64,000 bases of DNA from SPCO01 sp964579825 (lineage in GTDB: Bacteria > Chloroflexota > Limnocylindria > Limnocylindrales > CSP1-4): the NCBI GenBank assembly GCA_964579825.1, contig CAZOHT010000019.1, positions 1-64,000 on the forward strand, written 5' to 3'. The notes below the pieces were generated by a model. It did no database searches. It saw only the letters and a program-made list of their open reading frames with translations, and was not told where the DNA came from. The translations under genes were made by a program, and so were the position numbers. This document shows positions 25,053 through 36,282 of this stretch, piece by piece (position 1 is the stretch's first letter; every line of letters begins with the position of its first letter).

Positions 25053-25352
25053 GTGGCGACTGTCGTCCTCGCGGAGCCGGCACTCGCTGACCTTGACCGC
25101 CTGATCGTGACGCACAGCCTACCCGCCACGACTCGATCACGTGTCCGGACGTCGCTGGAACCGCTGGCCTCGTTCCCTCTGATCGGCTCCAAGCTCGTCG
25201 GGCGTTGGCAGGGGTTCCGCTTCATCGTTGGGCCGTGGCCCTGGATGCTCGTCGTGTACGAGTACGACGAGGTCATCGATCAAGTCGGCGTCGTCACGTT
25301 CCAGGACTCTAGATCGGCGCGCTCAGCAACGTCCAGCAGCACAGCGGGGTAG
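25053..25352 (+). CDS. RelE/ParE-type toxin
   Basis: A 99-residue protein with the RelE/ParE pattern: ATVVLAEPALADLDRLI, LASFPLIGSKLVGRWQGFRFIVGPWPWMLVVYEYDEVIDQVGVVTFQDSRS. The central Arg/Phe strand and the terminal V-x-F-x-D-S-R are typical of the fold. A GTG start at 25053 gives the usual length and begins just after the antitoxin stop; longer starts would overlap the antitoxin. RelE members cut mRNA on the ribosome and ParE members poison gyrase; I cannot tell which applies. Confidence 0.65.
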   Translation: MATVVLAEPALADLDRLIVTHSLPATTRSRVRTSLEPLASFPLIGSKLVGRWQGFRFIVGPWPWMLVVYEYDEVIDQVGVVTFQDSRSARSATSSSTAG

Positions 25353-25358
25353 GGGAGC

Positions 25359-25450
25359 TTGACGACCGAGCCATTGCTGACACCGCAGGCGTTCGCGCAG
25401 AAGTGGCGCGGCGTGACGACGACCGAGAAGGCGAGCGTCACCCCGGGGTT
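25359..25450 (+). pseudogene. Remnant of restriction-modification methylase N-terminus
   Basis: The first codons after a TTG start read LLTPQAFAQKWRGVTTTEKAS. This resembles the N-terminus of large type II-like DNA methyltransferase/restriction proteins (normally over 800 residues). The frame then loses similarity, and no catalytic motif (NPPY) is present. It is a decayed start, probably deleted internally. The boundary at 25450 is approximate. Confidence 0.45.
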
Positions 25451-25461
25451 GGCTCCTCAGT

Positions 25462-25650
25462 GGCGCCCTCGAAGGCACGGGGGAAGTCACGCAGTACTAC
25501 GCGGTCGAGTTGGGACGGAGCCACGACGACATCGTCAACATCGACTCGACCACCGCAAGCCCAATTGCATCGGGCGTCGAGGCGACCCTCCGAGACTTGG
25601 TGAGGGCCATGAGGATGTTCTCTTCGAAACGACTCGTTGGTACCCGTTAG
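25462..25650 (+). pseudogene. C-terminal fragment of unknown gene
   Basis: One frame reads without stop from about 25462 to the TAG at 25648, including TQYYAVELGRSHDDIVNIDS and ATLRDLVRAMRMFSSKRL. It has protein-like composition but no start codon of its own. It is probably the 3' end left after deletion of a larger gene. The family is not recognised. Confidence 0.3.
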
Positions 25651-25762
25651 CGATGCACCTCTACCAGGGCACGACCCAGCAGTGCCGGACAGAACGAGCG
25701 ATCGCGATCGGAACGGCCGCAGCAGCTGAGACTCGGACCCCATACAGATCCGAAGGCAAGCC

Positions 25763-27100
25763 ATGATGGCCGATCTGGTCATCTCGCGATGCACGGCGCT
25801 CGTGCACGACGAGGATGAGCGGATCACCTTCCGGGAGAACGCGACGATCGTCGTCCGAGACGGCGTGATCGAGTCGGTGACCTGCGACCCGGCCGAGATC
25901 GACGCCGGAGAGCGGATCGACGCGAAGGGCCAGGTGGCGATGCCCGGGCTCATCAACTGCCACACTCACGCGCCGATGGTCACCCTGCGCGGCGTCGCCG
26001 AGGATGTCGCCACGGAGGCGTGGTTCAACGACTACGTCTGGCCGATCGAGTCGAACCTCACCGAGCAGGACGTCGAGCTTGGCGCGCGGCTCGCGTGCGC
26101 CGAGATGCTCCGCGGCGGCGTCACGACCTTCGCCGATCACTACTTCTCGATGGACGTGGTCGCCCGCGTCGTCGCCGAGACCGGCATCCGAGCGCACCTC
26201 GGTGAGGCCTTCTTCTCTTCCCAGGGCTTGGACGGGCGCGAGAAGTCGCTGCGCTTCGCCCTCGACCATCGTGGGACCGCCGGCGGCCGCATCACCACCG
26301 CCCTCGCCCCGCACGCGCCGTACACCGTCGAGGACGCCGACCTGGCCGCTACGGCCGAACTTGCCCGCAAGCACGGCCTCCCGATCCACATCCACGCATC
26401 GGAGAACCGCGACCAGGCCGACGTGAGCCTCGAGCGTCGCGGCATCACGCCGATCGAGGTCCTGCAGCGAACCGGGATCCTCGACGCTGACGTGCTCATC
26501 GCGCACGGCACGGGCATCCTCGATCGCGACCTGCCCACACTCGCAAGCGCCACCGGCCGGATCGCCGTCGCGACCGCGCCGCGCGGCTACCTGAAGTTCG
26601 GTTGGCCGACCACCACACCCGTCCGCGGGTTGCGCGAGATCGGGATCGACGTCGGCCTGGCCACGGACGGCGCCGCGTCGAACAGCTCGCTCGACGTCTG
26701 GGACTCGATGGCGTTGACCGCGCTCATCCAGAAGTCGACCACCGGCGACCCGCGCTGGCTGACGTCACGTCAGGCGCTGCACCACGCGACGCTGCAGAGC
26801 GCCCGCGCGGTCGGGCTGGGGGAATCGATCGGTAGCCTCGCTCCAGGCCGGCGGGCCGACATCATCCTGGTCGACCTGCAGGGGCCGCATACCCAGCCCG
26901 TCCACGACCTCGCGGCAACGCTCGTGCACAGCGCCCGCTCCTCGGACGTCCGCACGACGATCGTCGACGGTCGGGTCCTCATGCGCGACCGCGAGCTGCT
27001 CACGATCGATGTGCCGGCGGTCGTCATGGCGATGGGGGAGCGGATGCCGGCCCTCCTCGACCGCAGCCACGGACGACGCATCCAGGATTACGACACCTAG
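25763..27100 (+). CDS. SAH/MTA deaminase-type amidohydrolase
   Basis: A 445-residue amidohydrolase. Metal-binding motifs are NCHTHAPM (about 66-73), His in IHIHASEN, His in LIAHGTGI and Asp in GLATDGAASNSS. The order and the TDGAASNSSLDVWD segment fit the MtaD/S-adenosylhomocysteine deaminase and chlorohydrolase group. It probably deaminates an adenosine-type or related aromatic substrate. Two adjacent ATG codons (25763 and 25766) are possible starts. It is a single gene after the accessory scar. Confidence 0.85.
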   Translation: MMADLVISRCTALVHDEDERITFRENATIVVRDGVIESVTCDPAEIDAGERIDAKGQVAMPGLINCHTHAPMVTLRGVAEDVATEAWFNDYVWPIESNLTEQDVELGARLACAEMLRGGVTTFADHYFSMDVVARVVAETGIRAHLGEAFFSSQGLDGREKSLRFALDHRGTAGGRITTALAPHAPYTVEDADLAATAELARKHGLPIHIHASENRDQADVSLERRGITPIEVLQRTGILDADVLIAHGTGILDRDLPTLASATGRIAVATAPRGYLKFGWPTTTPVRGLREIGIDVGLATDGAASNSSLDVWDSMALTALIQKSTTGDPRWLTSRQALHHATLQSARAVGLGESIGSLAPGRRADIILVDLQGPHTQPVHDLAATLVHSARSSDVRTTIVDGRVLMRDRELLTIDVPAVVMAMGERMPALLDRSHGRRIQDYDT

Positions 27101-27473
27101 GAGGCCGACGCGGTCGCCCGGTGACCTCCTCACCGATGGCTACATCGGGTACAGACCGAATCCCGATCGTTTCGGGTCATCGACAACACGCTCTTTGGCT
27201 ACGACCGCAAGACATACACACCCTAGGCACTCGTTGAGACACCGTTCGAGAGGTTCGGAGCCTCAGAACCTTCGGGATCGCGCCAAAGACGGCGCCTGCC
27301 CGGTCTCGCAGACATAACTACCATTATCGGCAGTGGTCCAGCCAGGAACGAGTAGACGCCGGCGAGCGCTTGAGCCCGCTGGGTCGGAACATGTCGCGTC
27401 CTGTGTTCGTCGTGTCAGCGGACCTGCACCGTCGATCCAGATGCGGATGAACGGACTTGGAGCTGACGACCGG
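27101..27473. other. Intergenic region with small hairpins
   Basis: No gene is evident in these 373 bases, whose GC is lower than that of their surroundings. CCCGA (27162-27166) and TCGGG (27172-27176) form a small hairpin after the deaminase gene, and AGGTTC...GAACCT makes another at about 27252-27272. Either may end transcription. Confidence 0.4.
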
Positions 27474-28547
27474 ATGACGCGATCGGCCCTCGGACTGGCA
27501 CTGTCGCTGTTGCTTACGGTGTCAGCCTGTGCCACGGCTCCCGATCCGACCGCGACGACCGGACCGACTCCAAGTCCCGTGGCACCAGGCGGGAGCGCCG
27601 CTGTCGAGCCCACGCCGACCTGTCCCAACTACGTGGAGGTCGTCGAGACCGGGCCGCTGCCACCGGATGCCGGCGAGATTGGTCCCGTTCCCGTGACCCA
27701 GGCGCGCCTGCAGCACGACGTCGAGGCCGCGATCGAGTACGGCGCGGCGCATCCCGACGAATTCGCGTCCGTTCGGTTCGAGAACGCGCCACGGGTACGC
27801 ATCGTCGTCGGGTTCACGGACCACATCGACGTCCACTGCGAGGCCCTGCGAGCCCTGTTCGAATACCCCGACGAGTTCGAGATCATCCGACAGCCCGAGA
27901 CGGCCCACGACATCCTGCGGATCCAGGAAGAGGTCGCCGCCATGGCCGGCGGCAAGCTTGTCAGCGCCGGAAGCGGCGCCGGCACGATCGACGTCACCCT
28001 CCGAGCCGATGGCGAGGCGATCGCCGACCAGATCCACGCCAAGTACGGCGATCTCGTGACGATCCGAGTCGGCCTGCAGGCCTATCCGCCCGACACCGGC
28101 CCAGCCCCGGACTGCACCGGGATGCCGGGACCACTCGTGATGGGCCTGCCGTTAAAGGCGAGCCTGCAGCTGGGATCACCGACCGTCCGGTCCGGCGAGG
28201 ATTTCACGGCCACCGCGACCGTGACCAATACGAGCGATGCAGCGGTCGACTTCGAGTCCGGCGAGCCGATGATGGCGTACCTCTATCGCCCTGGCACCGA
28301 CCAGGTCGTCGGTGCCTATGTCGGTGGCATCGGCGGGGTCGGAGCCGGTCAGACGTTGGCGCCGGGCGAGTCGATCGACCTCGATGTCGTCGGCGGCACG
28401 GCGAGCTGCCTGCCGGATCTTGGCTACGCCCTGCCGCCTGGTCAGTACGACGTCCGCGCCGCCATCGACCGATACGAGCGTCCCAACGGTGGCTTCCTCG
28501 TGCGCTACCTGCTCACCGCGCCGGCGACGCTCACCGTCACGCCCTGA
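27474..28547 (+). CDS. Secreted lipoprotein with Ig-like C-terminal domain
   Basis: A 357-residue lipoprotein. The signal peptide MTRSALGLALSLLLTVSAC ends in the lipobox VSAC, followed by a Pro/Thr-rich linker. The middle (about 75-215) is an unrecognised domain with EFASVRFENAPRVRIVVGFTDH. The end (about 225-357) resembles a BsuPI-like/Ig fold (SGEDFTATATVTNTSDAAVDF, LAPGESIDLDV). It should sit on the outer face of the membrane. Earlier ATG codons exist (27441), but the signal peptide fixes the start. Confidence 0.75.
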   Translation: MTRSALGLALSLLLTVSACATAPDPTATTGPTPSPVAPGGSAAVEPTPTCPNYVEVVETGPLPPDAGEIGPVPVTQARLQHDVEAAIEYGAAHPDEFASVRFENAPRVRIVVGFTDHIDVHCEALRALFEYPDEFEIIRQPETAHDILRIQEEVAAMAGGKLVSAGSGAGTIDVTLRADGEAIADQIHAKYGDLVTIRVGLQAYPPDTGPAPDCTGMPGPLVMGLPLKASLQLGSPTVRSGEDFTATATVTNTSDAAVDFESGEPMMAYLYRPGTDQVVGAYVGGIGGVGAGQTLAPGESIDLDVVGGTASCLPDLGYALPPGQYDVRAAIDRYERPNGGFLVRYLLTAPATLTVTP

Positions 28548-28566
28548 CGAGACGCCGCGAGGGGAA

Positions 28567-30435
<1,869 letters not shown>

Positions 30436-30522
30436 GCGACCGAGTGTCGCTGACCGATGTGGCGAAGTCGTGAGGATGGTGTGGACGTCTGGCCGGTCAT
30501 CTCCCGATGATGTCAGGTGCCG

Positions 30523-30672
30523 TCAGGTCGCGCAGGCGAACGCGTAGTAGATCGGGATGTCCAGGCCGACGTGGACGGCGATCGGCAACAGGAGCGAGCG
30601 CGTCCGGACCGCGACGACGCCGGCGCCCCACTCGCCGCACCGTGCCGGACACACAGAAACGCCCGAAGGAAC
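30523..30672 (-). pseudogene. C-terminal fragment of CPBP (CAAX) membrane protease
   Basis: Only the end of the protein can be read: VRTRSLLLPIAVHVGLDIPIYYAFACA and then stop. The RTRSLLLP...H..LD pattern is the last conserved motif of CPBP-family intramembrane proteases, with the His as a probable catalytic ligand. The upstream part is interrupted by the N gap, and sequence beyond the gap does not continue the family. It may be a remnant or a misassembly. Confidence 0.45.
30618..30672. repeat. 55-bp repeat, left copy at gap
   Basis: These 55 bases are identical to 30773-30827 on the other side of the N run. This looks like a k-mer overlap of contig ends rather than a biological repeat. Confidence 0.85.
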
Positions 30673-30772
30673 NNNNNNNNNNNNNNNNNNNNNNNNNNNN
30701 NNNNNNNNNNNNNNNNNNNNNNNNNNNNNNNNNNNNNNNNNNNNNNNNNNNNNNNNNNNNNNNNNNNNNNNN
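30673..30772. other. Assembly gap (100 N)
   Basis: Exactly 100 N, the usual placeholder for a gap of unknown size. The flanks share 55 identical bases, so the true gap may be zero or negative. Confidence 0.95.
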
Positions 30773-30827
30773 CGCCGGCGCCCCACTCGCCGCACCGTGC
30801 CGGACACACAGAAACGCCCGAAGGAAC
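30773..30827. repeat. 55-bp repeat, right copy at gap
   Basis: Exact copy of 30618-30672 and starts at the first base after the N run. Confidence 0.85.
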
Positions 30828-31020
30828 CGCCGGTCCGTAGTCGACGCCGCTGATTTGCATCCGCGACACCGCTTTCGGTCTGGGGCCCCTTCGGGCAAGA
30901 CCTACGATAGCCGACGGCCTGCACCCAGCGATACGGGGTTATCCACGAGTTTCCGAGAAGATCGTCGCGATCTCGATGGGTTGTCCACAGCCCGTCCACG
31001 TCGACGGCCAGGGACGTGGC
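30828..31020. other. Intergenic region with DnaA-box-like sites
   Basis: No gene is convincing here. TTATCCACG (30939-30947) and TTGTCCACA (30981-30989) resemble DnaA boxes, and a weaker CCGTCCACG follows. Two sites are too few to call an origin. Confidence 0.35.
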
Positions 31021-31590
31021 CTACTCGGCCTCGAGCGGCCACTCGGTGGCGTCGGCGAAGCCGGCCGGGATGCCGCGGTCGTCCAGGCGCAGCATCCGGT
31101 CACCACCCTCGTCGGTGATCCGCCAGATCCGGTAGCGCACGGGTTCGAAGGCATGACGTGCCTCGCGCAGGCTCAGGTCCGGAGCGATCGCCACGACCGG
31201 GACCGTCCGCCGCTCGCCCACTCGCGTCGTCTCGGTCAGGTGGTGGGCGGTGACGGCGTCGGCGATCGGCCGCCCATCGACCGACAGGGCGTGCTCGCGA
31301 CTCCAGTCGAACGTGACCGGCTGGACCCCGGCGATGGTGACGATGTTGCCGTGCAGCGTCGTCCCGACGGCGTCCGGATGGAGGGTCAGGAGACCGGCGG
31401 GCGTGGTGAGCTCCAGCCGTGCGACACGCCCGGCCGGATCCACTTCGATCAGCAACGCGTGCGTCAGCACGCCGTCGGCCGTGGAGTCGGCCCGCCAGCG
31501 TCGACCGCGGCCCCCGTCGGCGACCGTCCACGTGACGCGGGCCCCATCGGGCAGCCGGAACGTCCCGGCCAGGCGGATCGGTCCGCTCAT
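31021..31590 (-). CDS. Conserved hypothetical protein coupled to hflX
   Basis: A 189-residue protein with no recognised family. It looks beta-rich throughout: LAGTFRLPDGARVTWTVADGG, RVARLELTTPAGLLTLHPD, TLHGNIVTIAG, then EPVRYRIWRITDEG near the end. This resembles a lipocalin- or glycolipid-binding-like barrel, but only loosely. No signal peptide is present. Its ATG overlaps the hflX stop (ATGA), so it is the last gene of the miaB-miaA-hflX unit. Confidence 0.7.
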   Translation of the reverse strand: MSGPIRLAGTFRLPDGARVTWTVADGGRGRRWRADSTADGVLTHALLIEVDPAGRVARLELTTPAGLLTLHPDAVGTTLHGNIVTIAGVQPVTFDWSREHALSVDGRPIADAVTAHHLTETTRVGERRTVPVVAIAPDLSLREARHAFEPVRYRIWRITDEGGDRMLRLDDRGIPAGFADATEWPLEAE

Positions 31591-32915
31591 CGCGCCACGG
31601 GCTCGGCGGCACCGCCGGCCAGTGTCTCGGCCCAGTTCGCCGCGACCGCCTCCAGCTCGCCCGCCAGCGACGGCGCGACTCGCCCGGTGACATGGACGTC
31701 GCGCTCGCGATACTCGAGATCCACGGTCCCTCGCTCACGGACGCGGGCCAGGAGCTCGCCAGCCATGTACGGGACCGCGACATCCACATCGACCCACAGG
31801 GACGCGAGGACCGACGCGATCTCGGCCCGGAGCGTGTCCATGCCGAACCCCGTCAGCGCCGAGACATGGACCGCGCCGGCGACGGCCGGGGCCATCGTCG
31901 AGCCATCCTTCGCGGCGTCGGTCAGGAGGTCCGCCTTGTTGTAGGCCACGAGCCGCGGCTTGTCGCCCGCGCCGAGCTCATCGAGGACGGTCTGGACCGT
32001 GGCCCGGTGCTCGAGGACGTGCGGGTCCGAGGCATCGATGACCTCGAGCAGGATGTCGGCCCGGTTGACCTCCTCGAGCGTCGCCCGGAACGCCTCCACG
32101 AGCTGGTGCGGGAGCTTGTGGATGAACCCGACCGTATCCGTGATGATCGCCGTCTGGCCGTCACCCAGCTTGACCTGGCGGCTGGTCGGGTCGAGCGTCG
32201 CGAAGAGCTTGTCCTCGGCCTTCGCGACCTCGGAGCCGACGAGCGTGTTGAGCAGCGTCGACTTGCCGGCGTTCGTGTAGCCGACGATGCCGACCGTCGG
32301 CCACAGCCGTCGATCGCGTCCGCGCGCGGCCGTCTCGCGCTGCTGGCGGACCCCCTCGACGCGCTCCTTCATCTTGCTGATCCGCGTCCGGATGATCCGC
32401 CGGTCCGTCTCGAGCTGGCTCTCGCCCGGGCCCCGGGTGCCGATCCCGCCGCCGGTCCGCGACAGGTGGGTCCACAGCTTCGTCAATCGCGGGAGCTGGT
32501 ACTCCAGCTGGGCCAGCTCGACCTGGAGTCGGCCCTCGTGGGTCTGCGCGTGCAGCGCGAAGATGTCGAGGATGAGCCGGCTTCGATCGATGACCTTGAC
32601 CTTGAGCAGCTCCTCGAGCGCGCGCTGCTGGGCCGGCGAGAGTTCGTCGTCCGCGACCAGCACATCGAAGCCGGTCTCGCGCTTGGCGGCCATGAGATCC
32701 TCCGCCTTGCCCTTGCCGACGTACCAGTTCGGGTCGACGTGGCGGCGGTTCTGCCACTCGGCGCCCACGACGTCACCACCCGCCGTGGTGGCGAGCGCGG
32801 CGAGTTCGGCCAGCGACTCCTCCGCGGTCCAGCCTTCGTCCGAGCCCGTGTCGACGGCGACGAGGAAGACCTTCTCGACGGGCGCCTCGAGTTCGATGAG
32901 GGTGCGTGCGGTCAT
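31587..32915 (-). CDS. hflX: GTPase HflX
   Basis: A 442-residue GTPase that binds the large ribosomal subunit and splits or rescues stalled ribosomes. The N-terminal domain has NPNWYVGKGKAEDL-like sequence (VDPNWYVGKGKAEDL) and ADDELSPAQQRALEE. The linker carries the HflX signature SRTGGGIGTRGPGESQLETDRR (split here in reading). G1 is VGYTNAGKSTLLN, G3 ITDTVGFI and G4 YNKAD. Its start ATG overlaps the miaA stop. The family is certain. Confidence 0.95.
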   Translation of the reverse strand: MTARTLIELEAPVEKVFLVAVDTGSDEGWTAEESLAELAALATTAGGDVVGAEWQNRRHVDPNWYVGKGKAEDLMAAKRETGFDVLVADDELSPAQQRALEELLKVKVIDRSRLILDIFALHAQTHEGRLQVELAQLEYQLPRLTKLWTHLSRTGGGIGTRGPGESQLETDRRIIRTRISKMKERVEGVRQQRETAARGRDRRLWPTVGIVGYTNAGKSTLLNTLVGSEVAKAEDKLFATLDPTSRQVKLGDGQTAIITDTVGFIHKLPHQLVEAFRATLEEVNRADILLEVIDASDPHVLEHRATVQTVLDELGAGDKPRLVAYNKADLLTDAAKDGSTMAPAVAGAVHVSALTGFGMDTLRAEIASVLASLWVDVDVAVPYMAGELLARVRERGTVDLEYRERDVHVTGRVAPSLAGELEAVAANWAETLAGGAAEPVAR

Positions 32916-33841
32916 AGCGCTGGAAGGATAGCCCCCGCGACGGTCCGTGCCATCTTGAACGGGTCGTCGTGCGTGGCATCGATCCAGGTGAACGCGGGTT
33001 CCGCCTTGAACCACGTCCGCTGTCGCTTCGCGAACGCGACGTTCCGGGCGATGTCGGCCTCGATCGCCGCGGGGATCGAGGCCTCGCCGTCGAGGACCGA
33101 CCAGGCTTCGCGATAGCCGATCGCCGAGAACGCCGGCAGCGTCGGATCCCAGCGCTCGCGCAGGACGCGGGCCTCGTCGATCAGGCCGGCCTCGAACTGG
33201 GCACGAGCCCGGTGCTCGATCCACGCGCGGTGGACGGTCGGCTCCACGGTGAGTCCGACCGCCACCATCGAGCCCGGATAGCCGATCGGTGACGGGAGCG
33301 GCGCGTCGCCCTGGAGGCGCGCGATCTCGAGCGCACGCTCGACCCGACGGGGGTTCGACCGCTCGATGGACGCGGCAAGGGTCGGGGCCAGCGCCACGAG
33401 GCGAGCGTACGTGCGATCCAGGCCGTCCCTGGCCAGGTCCGCCCGAACCTCCGCCCGAACGGTCGGGTCGGCCGGCAGGCGCGCGGTGTCGAGACCCCGC
33501 ATGACCGAGCGCAGATAGAACCCGGTCCCGCCGGCCAGGATCGCGATGCCATCGCGGGCCTCCAGCGACGCGAGCACGTCGGCCACGTGGGCGCCGAAGT
33601 CGGCCACCGTGAACGCCGTGTCCGGATCGACCAGGTCCAGTCCGTGATGGACGACGCGTGTCCGTTCCGCCGCGCTCGCCTTGGCCGTGCCGATGTCCAG
33701 GCCGCGATAGACCTGTCGCGAGTCCGCCGAGATGACCTCCGCCACCCGACCCTCGGACCGGAAGCCCTCGGCGAGGCGGATCGCCAGGCCGGTCTTGCCG
33801 GTCGCCGTGGCTCCGCCCAGGACGATGAGCGGTGGCGTCAC
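32912..33841 (-). CDS. miaA: tRNA dimethylallyltransferase
   Basis: A 309-residue enzyme that adds dimethylallyl to N6 of A37 in tRNAs reading codons that begin with U. The P-loop-like motif is GGATATGKTGLAIRLA. Also visible are EVISADSRQVYRGLDIGTAKA, LAGGTGFYLRSVMRGLD and, at the end, FAKRQRTWFK. It starts at GTG overlapping the miaB stop and ends overlapping the hflX start. Its product is the substrate of MiaB, encoded just upstream. Confidence 0.95.
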   Translation of the reverse strand: MTPPLIVLGGATATGKTGLAIRLAEGFRSEGRVAEVISADSRQVYRGLDIGTAKASAAERTRVVHHGLDLVDPDTAFTVADFGAHVADVLASLEARDGIAILAGGTGFYLRSVMRGLDTARLPADPTVRAEVRADLARDGLDRTYARLVALAPTLAASIERSNPRRVERALEIARLQGDAPLPSPIGYPGSMVAVGLTVEPTVHRAWIEHRARAQFEAGLIDEARVLRERWDPTLPAFSAIGYREAWSVLDGEASIPAAIEADIARNVAFAKRQRTWFKAEPAFTWIDATHDDPFKMARTVAGAILPAL

Positions 33842-35454
33842 GCGCCGACGATGGCCCCGCGCAGGGCGTACGGACCGGCGTGGTCGATCCGGGCGGCCAC
33901 CAGCCGACCGACGAGGGCGGGATCGCCGCTGAGATGGACCAGTTTGTGCTCGCGGGTGCGGCCGGTCAGCGGCCTGCCTGGCGGGCGAGTACCGACGATC
34001 GGCGCCGCATCGTGATCATGCGAGCGAGCCGGCGAGACCGTGTCCACAAGGACCTCGACCTCGCGGCCGAGCCACGCCTCGTTGCGGGCCAGGCCGATCG
34101 CCTCCTGCCGAGCCAGGAGGACATTGAGGCGACGCTTCTTGTCAGCCGCGGGTACATCGTCCGGCAGGTGCGTGGCCGGCGTCCCCGGCCGCACGGAGTA
34201 GGCGGCCGCGAAGACCTGGTCGTAGCGGACCGTGTCGAGCAGGGCGAGCGTCGACTCGAACTGGGCCTCGGTCTCGCCGCAGAACCCCACGATGATGTCG
34301 GTGGAGATGGCGATCCCCGGGATCGCGGCTCGGATCGTGGCGAGGCGCTCGAGGTAGTGCTCGATCGTGTACTGACGGCCCATCCGGCGCAGGACCGCAT
34401 CGTCGCCCGACTGGACCGGCAGGTGGAGGTGTTCGCACACGGTCGGGCAGTCGGCCATCGCGGCGATGAGTCGGTCCGACAGGTCCCACGGGTGGGACGT
34501 GACGAAGCGCAGCCGCGGGATCCCGAGACCGTCGATCGCGCGGATGAGCTCGGCCAGGTCCGGCCGGCCCTCCAGATCCAGCCGTCGACCCGCCCAGCGA
34601 TCCGTGTCGACGTGCGCGAACCTGGCCTCCGGCGCCAGGTCGTGGCCGTACGAGTTGACGTTCTGGCCGAGCAGCGTGACCTCGCGATAGCCGGCCTCGG
34701 CCAGGACCCGCGCCTCGGCGACGATCTCGTCGAACGGCCGGCTGCGTTCCGGGCCGCGACTGAACGGCACGATGCAGTAGGTGCAGGTCTTGTCGCAGCC
34801 GTAGATGATCGGCAGCCACGCGCTGATGGCACTCTCCCGGGCGACACTCCCCTGCCCCACCGCCACGGCGCGCGTGCTTGGCAGATGGTCCGCGACGCCG
34901 ACTCGCGTCCGCCCGACGAGCGTGGTCGCTCCACGCGCCCCGATCGGCGCCTGTGCAGAGGCAAGGCCCAGGCGATCCACCAGCTCCGGTTCCTCGTCGG
35001 GACGCAGGAAGACATCGACCGCCGGGTACCGGCGCTGGAGACCGGTCCGGTCCGGTTCGCGGACGGAACACCCGGTCAACACGACTCGCATCCCGGGATT
35101 GGCGTCCTTGAGCTTCGCGAGCTGCCCCTGCCGGCCGATGACCTTCTGCTCCGCGCCCTCCCGGATCGCGCAGGTGTTGATGACGACGAGGTCGGCGTCC
35201 GCCATCGACCGCGCTTCCTCGCAGCCGGCCGCCAGCAGCCGCCCAGCCATCTCCTCCGAGTCACTCCGGTTCATCTGGCAGCCGAGCGTCCAGACGTGGA
35301 AGCGCGGGAGCGCGCGCGTCTCGGGGCGGTACTCGGCCAGGCGTCGATCGGCGGGCGCGACGGGTTCGCGCGGCGCGGGCGCGGGCCCCGCCGGCACCAC
35401 GTCGAGGACGTCGAGGACGGGCAGGGCGCGGGTTCGCGGCTGGGTGTCGGTCAC
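33838..35454 (-). CDS. miaB: tRNA-2-methylthio-N6-dimethylallyladenosine synthase
   Basis: A 538-residue radical-SAM methylthiotransferase that adds a methylthio group at C2 of the MiaA-modified A37. The N-terminal cluster cysteines are in TLGCQMNRSD, NTCAIRE and LTGCSVRE. The radical SAM motif is GCDKTCTYCIVP (CxxxCxxC). A TRAM domain ends the protein. Two features stand out: a Pro/Ala/Arg-rich N-terminal extension of about 50 residues, and an insert with RTRVGVADHLPS before the SAM motif. It starts at GTG; TACCAT lies 9 bases upstream. Confidence 0.94.
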   Translation of the reverse strand: MTDTQPRTRALPVLDVLDVVPAGPAPAPREPVAPADRRLAEYRPETRALPRFHVWTLGCQMNRSDSEEMAGRLLAAGCEEARSMADADLVVINTCAIREGAEQKVIGRQGQLAKLKDANPGMRVVLTGCSVREPDRTGLQRRYPAVDVFLRPDEEPELVDRLGLASAQAPIGARGATTLVGRTRVGVADHLPSTRAVAVGQGSVARESAISAWLPIIYGCDKTCTYCIVPFSRGPERSRPFDEIVAEARVLAEAGYREVTLLGQNVNSYGHDLAPEARFAHVDTDRWAGRRLDLEGRPDLAELIRAIDGLGIPRLRFVTSHPWDLSDRLIAAMADCPTVCEHLHLPVQSGDDAVLRRMGRQYTIEHYLERLATIRAAIPGIAISTDIIVGFCGETEAQFESTLALLDTVRYDQVFAAAYSVRPGTPATHLPDDVPAADKKRRLNVLLARQEAIGLARNEAWLGREVEVLVDTVSPARSHDHDAAPIVGTRPPGRPLTGRTREHKLVHLSGDPALVGRLVAARIDHAGPYALRGAIVGA

Positions 35455-35463
35455 GGCCGCGCC

Positions 35464-35499
35464 ATGGTACGACGAGCGGACGGCTCCGCCACGTATCCT
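35464..35499. promoter_or_regulatory. Divergent miaB/terC promoters
   Basis: TACCAT on the minus strand (35469-35464) is 9 nt before the miaB GTG. TATCCT on the plus strand (35494-35499) is 6 nt before the terC-like ATG at 35506. Confidence 0.5.
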
Positions 35500-35505
35500 C
35501 GACGC

Positions 35506-36276
<771 letters not shown>

Positions 36277-36282
36277 GCCGGA

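Noticed and set aside
30499..30999. Frames that read through the N run
   Set aside because: They exist only because N codons count as open. The sequence on the two sides does not join one family.
30900..31020. Replication origin
   Set aside because: Only two or three DnaA-like boxes, no AT-rich unwinding region and no dnaA or dnaN nearby.
32916..32940. Promoter box TATCCT nine bases before hflX
   Set aside because: The box lies inside the last codons of miaA, and hflX is coupled to miaA by an ATGA overlap, so it is probably only coding sequence.
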